Shown here: positions 60,282 through 64,000 of the stretch, piece by piece
How the letters are laid out: every line of letters starts with the position of its first letter
Position numbering within the stretch: position 1 is the stretch's first letter
Assembly: GCF_013113735.1 (NCBI RefSeq)
Contig: NZ_CP053346.1
Span: 2,618,001 to 2,682,000, forward strand
Direction of reading: 5' to 3'
Origin: Sphingomonas sp. AP4-R1
GTDB taxonomy: Bacteria; Pseudomonadota; Alphaproteobacteria; Sphingomonadales; Sphingomonadaceae
Length of the DNA: 64,000 nt
The notes under the pieces: model-generated
Databases searched by the model: none
Told to the model about the DNA's origin: nothing
Seen by the model: the letters and a program-made list of their open reading frames with translations, nothing else
Made by a program: the position numbers and the translations under genes

Positions 60282-60312
60282 CACCATAGCCTCATCGCTC
60301 ATGACTATGGTG
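60282..60312. promoter_or_regulatory. Stem-loop CACCATAG...CTATGGTG before the defence-like module
   Basis: An 8-bp perfect inverted repeat with a 15-nt centre that contains a smaller TCAT/ATGA dyad. It lies just after the DUF1275 stop and 37 bp before the 60350 gene. It may be a weak terminator or an operator of the following module; no T tract is present. Confidence 0.55.
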
Positions 60313-60349
60313 GAATGAGGCCCTCGGCCCGAACAATCACAGGGGAGCG

Positions 60350-61864
60350 ATGAGCCTGCTGCCACAATGGACGGAAAGGACTGACAAGCGCGGGCTCGAC
60401 CCGCTCGGCATGCAGAATAGCGGCGTGCTGCTCTATCAGTCGCTGCTCCCCGGCATCAGCAATGTCACGTTGCGGATGCGATACTATGGCTATTACTGCT
60501 GGGTCAGCGAAACCTATGCCCGCCGGGGCGCGACCAGCGACTTCGAAGCCTGGCGAGGCTGGGTACGCCGTGCCGAGGCGCTTTATGCCCTCGTATCAGC
60601 ACGCGCCGGCGAAACCGGCGTCAGCGGCATCGAATGGGCCAATCGCCGCCTCGCGGCCGCAGGACGTGTGATCGACTTCGAGGCGGCTGCATCGACCGAT
60701 CCGACGCAGGAACGGTATCTTCGCCAGTCGCTCGGCGTCTTCGGCGGCGCTTATTACAGCCAGATGGCCGAAATGAACCTCTTCACCGAGAACCGTCATG
60801 GCATCCAGGTCGCCAGCAAGGATCTCGGCCATCGCGCGGCTGTCCTGTTTGCTGACGCCATCGGACCGGACCTCGCCAGGCTCCTGCGAAACAAGATCGC
60901 CGACGCGCGTGTCAGCCTGCGCGAACTCGACCGGCTTCAACCCATCGCACCTTCCCAGATCGTCGAAGAAAGCGAGGAGCGGACCTTCTACGAAACATTG
61001 CTCTTTGCCCGAACCGGTGACGCCGGACTGACCGGACCCAGCCGCGCGGCCTCGCTCACGCTCATCCTCGAAACCGCCTTCGCGCAAGAAGAATGGCCAG
61101 GCCCCGAAGACGTCCGCTGGCATCTCTTTGATCCACCCGAACAGGCCCTTGCTTCCCAGTTGGAGATCCAACGCCTCGCCTGGGAAGCCTATCAATGCCA
61201 GGACATGCTGCAGGTGGCATGCGCCGCGCTGCTTGGCTGGGGCCTGGCGATCATCAACGCCGAGCCACAAGGTCGATCGCTCCCGGAAATCCGCGCGGAT
61301 GTCGTCGCGTATCTGGAGGCGCTGGAGACCCCCGATCCAAAATTGAGCTGGCGCGCGCTGCGTCTCGGGGTCGATTCGCAGAACTTCTCTTATGCCGATG
61401 TGTGGGACGAACTCACCAGCGCCCGCGGCGCGGTTGCCGACAAAGCCGTCAGCGCGCTGCTGCTGATCGCAGCGCTCCACCAGAGGCTCCTCGACCGCCC
61501 CGACCTTGCCGCCGCCGCCGCGCAAGGTCTGCCCGATCGCGGGGTGGCCCATTCGCTGCGGACCGAAATATCCTGGCTGCAAGACAGGGAAGGGGAGGGC
61601 ATCGTCCCTCTCGTCGCCGACTATATGAGCGAGCGCATCGTGCGGCGACACAGCCATGTCGCCATGCAGAAGCTCAGGCGACAAGGCGATTATACTTTCC
61701 TGTTCGAACAGCGGGAGGGGCGCTTCGTGTTTCTGGCCGCCTATCAGCCGGTCGCCACCACCCCGCGTCTGGCATCCGCAATCCAGTTTCTCGCCGACAT
61801 CCATCTCCTCGACGAGAACGGCCTGACGCCGCTCGGTCTGGCGGCGCGAGACACCAGCCAATGA
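60350..61864 (+). CDS. Large protein of unknown function, coupled to a PLD-like gene
   Basis: The 504-aa soluble protein starts PQWTERTDKRGLDPLGMQNSGVLLYQSLLPGISNVTLRMRYYGYYCWV (in parts). This opening resembles the pattern of DUF6361-type proteins, where a similar LFPG..T...RYY segment begins the protein, and such genes often accompany PLD nucleases and helicases in predicted defence loci; the likeness is from memory and weak. No catalytic motif is visible. GGGGAG lies 2 nt before the ATG. Its stop overlaps the next gene's ATG (ATGA), so the two products are probably partners. Confidence 0.65.
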   Translation: MSLLPQWTERTDKRGLDPLGMQNSGVLLYQSLLPGISNVTLRMRYYGYYCWVSETYARRGATSDFEAWRGWVRRAEALYALVSARAGETGVSGIEWANRRLAAAGRVIDFEAAASTDPTQERYLRQSLGVFGGAYYSQMAEMNLFTENRHGIQVASKDLGHRAAVLFADAIGPDLARLLRNKIADARVSLRELDRLQPIAPSQIVEESEERTFYETLLFARTGDAGLTGPSRAASLTLILETAFAQEEWPGPEDVRWHLFDPPEQALASQLEIQRLAWEAYQCQDMLQVACAALLGWGLAIINAEPQGRSLPEIRADVVAYLEALETPDPKLSWRALRLGVDSQNFSYADVWDELTSARGAVADKAVSALLLIAALHQRLLDRPDLAAAAAQGLPDRGVAHSLRTEISWLQDREGEGIVPLVADYMSERIVRRHSHVAMQKLRRQGDYTFLFEQREGRFVFLAAYQPVATTPRLASAIQFLADIHLLDENGLTPLGLAARDTSQ

Positions 61865-64000
61865 AGCTCCCCGATCGTCTGGGCCGCCGCAGCGGCCGCC
61901 CGTTCCATAGTGCTTTCGCCTCCAGCTTCGCGCTGGAATTCGCCGCGGTCGAGGAAATCCTGCTGCCGCAGCTCATGGCCAGCGGCGCCACGAACCTCCT
62001 CCTTCTGACCGATCCGCGCATGACCGCGCTCTCGCTCTCGGACGGCGCCACCCTCCCGGCCGCGCTCGGCCGCGACTATGCACTCTACAGCCCGCCAGCC
62101 GCCGACGGTATTTTTCACCCGAAGATCATTCTGCAGCTCGGCCGGGAAAGCGCCCGGGCTTTCGTCAGTTCCGCCAACCTCACCGCCTCCGGCCTCGCCG
62201 GCAACGCCGAGGTCGCGGTCGAGATCGAATGCAAGAACGAGGAAAGTCCCGAGCGCGACATCATTCGCGACATCTGGCGCTATCTTGACGCACTGGTGCC
62301 CGTCGCCAGTTCCCCCGCACGCGATGCGCTGCGCTGGGCGCACGAGCGCGCGCCCTGGCTCGATGGACCGGTAGGGCCCGGCCCCCACGAACTAGAGGAC
62401 GGGACCGGCGTCGCATTCCTGCATGGTCCCGGTGCCATGGGAATTGCGGATCGGTTCGTGTCACTGATCGATGGGGCGAAGGTCCAGGCGCTGATGGTGA
62501 TCAGCCCCTATTGGGACCACGATCTTGCTGCGCTGGCCGATCTGTCGCGGCGTCTCTCCCCGACCAGGATCATCCTGCCGATGGATCGCAACCATCATGA
62601 ATTCCCGGTCGATGCGCCCTTTGCAAGGAAGGCGCGGATCGTCGATCTTCACTGGCCATCCCGGCGTTTCACCCACGCCAAAATCATCATCGCCTCGAGC
62701 GCGCATCACGATCATATCCTGTTCGGCAGCGCCAACTGTACCAGCGCCGCCCTCGGATCAGCAGGAATGCCAGGCGCCAATTCCGAAGCCTGCATCTATC
62801 GCAGGCTTCCGTCCGGCGCAGCGCGAGAAGCCTTGGGACTCGAACGCTGGATCGGCGCGGAACCCATCAAGCTTTCCGACCTGTCCCCTCCGATCGCGAC
62901 GAGCCCGATACCGCTCGATGCGATCCAGGCCCGGCAACCCGGTACGTTCGAACTCGACCATGGCGAACTGATATGGACACCGGCGAGAGCAGGCATCGGG
63001 ACCGGAGACATCCAGTTACTTGACCGGTCCGCCCGCATGATCGGCACGATCCCGGTGACATGCTTCATCCAGATCGTTGACCGGCGGCGCGCACCTGTAG
63101 AGCCGGCATTGCACAAGTCCCTCTGCTTTGCTCGTCTTACCACAGGCGGCATGGTCTCGACTCTCGCGCACGTCACCCATCGGGAGATGCTGCGCGCCCG
63201 GCGCCGGGAGGTAGCGACCGGAAGCGTAGCCCGCGCGCTCGCGCCCTTCACCGACGGCGCCGATTTCGATCTCTGGATGCATCAGGCATTCGAGACCCTT
63301 GTGCGCGCGGACTTTGAGTCCGTGACACAGCCGCGCGGCCTGTCGGCCGCCCGACCACAGGGGCGCAAGAACGCAGGCGAGCCGGCAGCGCCTGTTCCCT
63401 TAAGCTATGAGGAGTTCACCCAAGCACGCTTGGGTGCAAGCCGCTCCTTCGGCTCGGGCGATAACAGCCTGTCCGGCACCTATAGAGACACGATTCGCGA
63501 CTTCCTTAACCTGCTCTCCGGCCGAGGCCCTGCAACGGACCAACCCGCTGAAGACAACACCGCCTTCGATGACCTCTCGGACGAAAGGTCCGAAAGTGGC
63601 CGCGATGATGACCGGGGCGATGCCAAGGTTGAGCCTCGCGATACGGACACGCCATCGATCCCGCCCACGCCAGTCGATGCCAGGCTCTATGAGCGGCACA
63701 TTCTTGGCTATACCGAAGGGCTCGAAACCGGCGAGGAGACGCTCGGGTCAAGCGACGTGCTGCGGTTACGCTACTGGATCCTGTTCCTCCTCTACAAAGC
63801 CAAATGCCCTGATCTACCGAAGGGCCTTAATACGTCCAGCGCCCTCCTTGGCTGGCCACGCTTCATCGTGCGCGTCCTTGTCGCCTTCTTCTGCGGCGTG
63901 AATCCCGCGATTCGGCGCGTCATGCTCGCGCGAGACTTCGAGGCCATGCCGGTCGATTTCATGGAATGCTGGATCACCATATTGTGGAGCCTGGAGGCGA
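61861..64000 (+). CDS. Phospholipase-D-like protein (partial, runs off window end)
   Basis: The frame is open from 61861 to the end of the window (at least 713 codons, no stop). Two PLD-type HxK motifs are visible, each followed by a short conserved segment: FHPKIILQ then FVSSANLTASGLAGNAEVAVEIE (about residues 86-123), and THAKIIIASS then LFGSANCTSAALG (about residues 271-298). The order fits a single-chain PLD-fold nuclease or phosphotransferase. The middle region has a disordered acidic stretch (about residues 545-605). PLD proteins coupled to unknown genes on mobile elements are often part of anti-phage systems; downstream genes lie outside the window. Confidence 0.8.
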   Translation, partial: MKLPDRLGRRSGRPFHSAFASSFALEFAAVEEILLPQLMASGATNLLLLTDPRMTALSLSDGATLPAALGRDYALYSPPAADGIFHPKIILQLGRESARAFVSSANLTASGLAGNAEVAVEIECKNEESPERDIIRDIWRYLDALVPVASSPARDALRWAHERAPWLDGPVGPGPHELEDGTGVAFLHGPGAMGIADRFVSLIDGAKVQALMVISPYWDHDLAALADLSRRLSPTRIILPMDRNHHEFPVDAPFARKARIVDLHWPSRRFTHAKIIIASSAHHDHILFGSANCTSAALGSAGMPGANSEACIYRRLPSGAAREALGLERWIGAEPIKLSDLSPPIATSPIPLDAIQARQPGTFELDHGELIWTPARAGIGTGDIQLLDRSARMIGTIPVTCFIQIVDRRRAPVEPALHKSLCFARLTTGGMVSTLAHVTHREMLRARRREVATGSVARALAPFTDGADFDLWMHQAFETLVRADFESVTQPRGLSAARPQGRKNAGEPAAPVPLSYEEFTQARLGASRSFGSGDNSLSGTYRDTIRDFLNLLSGRGPATDQPAEDNTAFDDLSDERSESGRDDDRGDAKVEPRDTDTPSIPPTPVDARLYERHILGYTEGLETGEETLGSSDVLRLRYWILFLLYKAKCPDLPKGLNTSSALLGWPRFIVRVLVAFFCGVNPAIRRVMLARDFEAMPVDFMECWITILWSLEA

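Noticed and set aside
1..64000. tRNA, rRNA, CRISPR arrays or a replication origin with iterons
   Set aside because: I looked for each while reading and saw none; a covariance-model and repeat search would be needed to exclude small RNAs.

Overview
The window looks like part of a sphingomonad (alphaproteobacterial, Sphingomonadales) conjugative megaplasmid or integrative conjugative element. The reasons are high GC content, an F-type transfer operon, a sphingomonad-style lasso peptide cluster with a Gly-Asp/Asp-Asp core, and a long series of same-strand plasmid maintenance genes (TOPRIM primase, ParB-like, Strawberry-notch helicase, DUF932, PP-loop proteins). No rRNA, tRNA, CRISPR array or chromosomal housekeeping block was seen. 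The organism call is inference from gene content; nothing here names a species.

Layout. (1) 1-11.2 kb, minus strand: an F-type mating-pair-formation operon read from right to left: small exported protein, dsbC-like, traA pilin, traL, traE, traK, traB, traV, traC, two small membrane proteins, traW, traU, traN (cut by the window start). (2) 11.2-13.2 kb: an operator-like intergenic region and three plus-strand genes, two of them regulators (XRE and GntR). (3) 13.3-23.0 kb: a complete isopeptidase-type lasso peptide locus. A 46-codon precursor, a fused B protein and a C cyclase lie on the plus strand. Facing them are an isopeptidase, a TonB-dependent receptor, a FecR anti-sigma factor, an ECF sigma factor and a MarR regulator. 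Together they would make a lasso peptide, sense it or import it, and open it. No ABC exporter is present.

(4) 24.3-47.5 kb: an accessory island almost entirely on the plus strand, with TOPRIM/zinc-finger protein, ParB-like protein, a giant methyltransferase-helicase, a MucR-like regulator (minus), a DUF932 protein, a Mom-like DNA-modification protein, a PP-loop ATPase, a Phd/PIN toxin-antitoxin pair, a GHKL ATPase and many small unknowns. A G/A-rich repeat recurs upstream of many of these genes, usually 34-50 nt before the start codon. (5) 47,524-56,107: an 8.6-kb insertion with short terminal inverted repeats and a 6-bp direct repeat. It carries a kinase-like gene, an S41 protease, three tyrosine recombinases and a DUF6262/TnpC-like gene. 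It has split a second PP-loop gene whose halves rejoin exactly in frame when the element is removed. (6) 56.7-60.3 kb: small genes (DUF5818, HTH, PhnA-like, DUF167, DUF1275). (7) 60.35-64.0 kb: a two-gene translationally coupled module, an unknown 504-aa protein and a phospholipase-D-like protein running off the window, which looks like the start of a defence-type operon.

Several genes show decay or non-canonical starts (ATC at 33,836, ATA at 57,767, an internal stop at 46,867), as expected in an accessory region in flux. All functional assignments are from reading motifs by eye; no database search was run.
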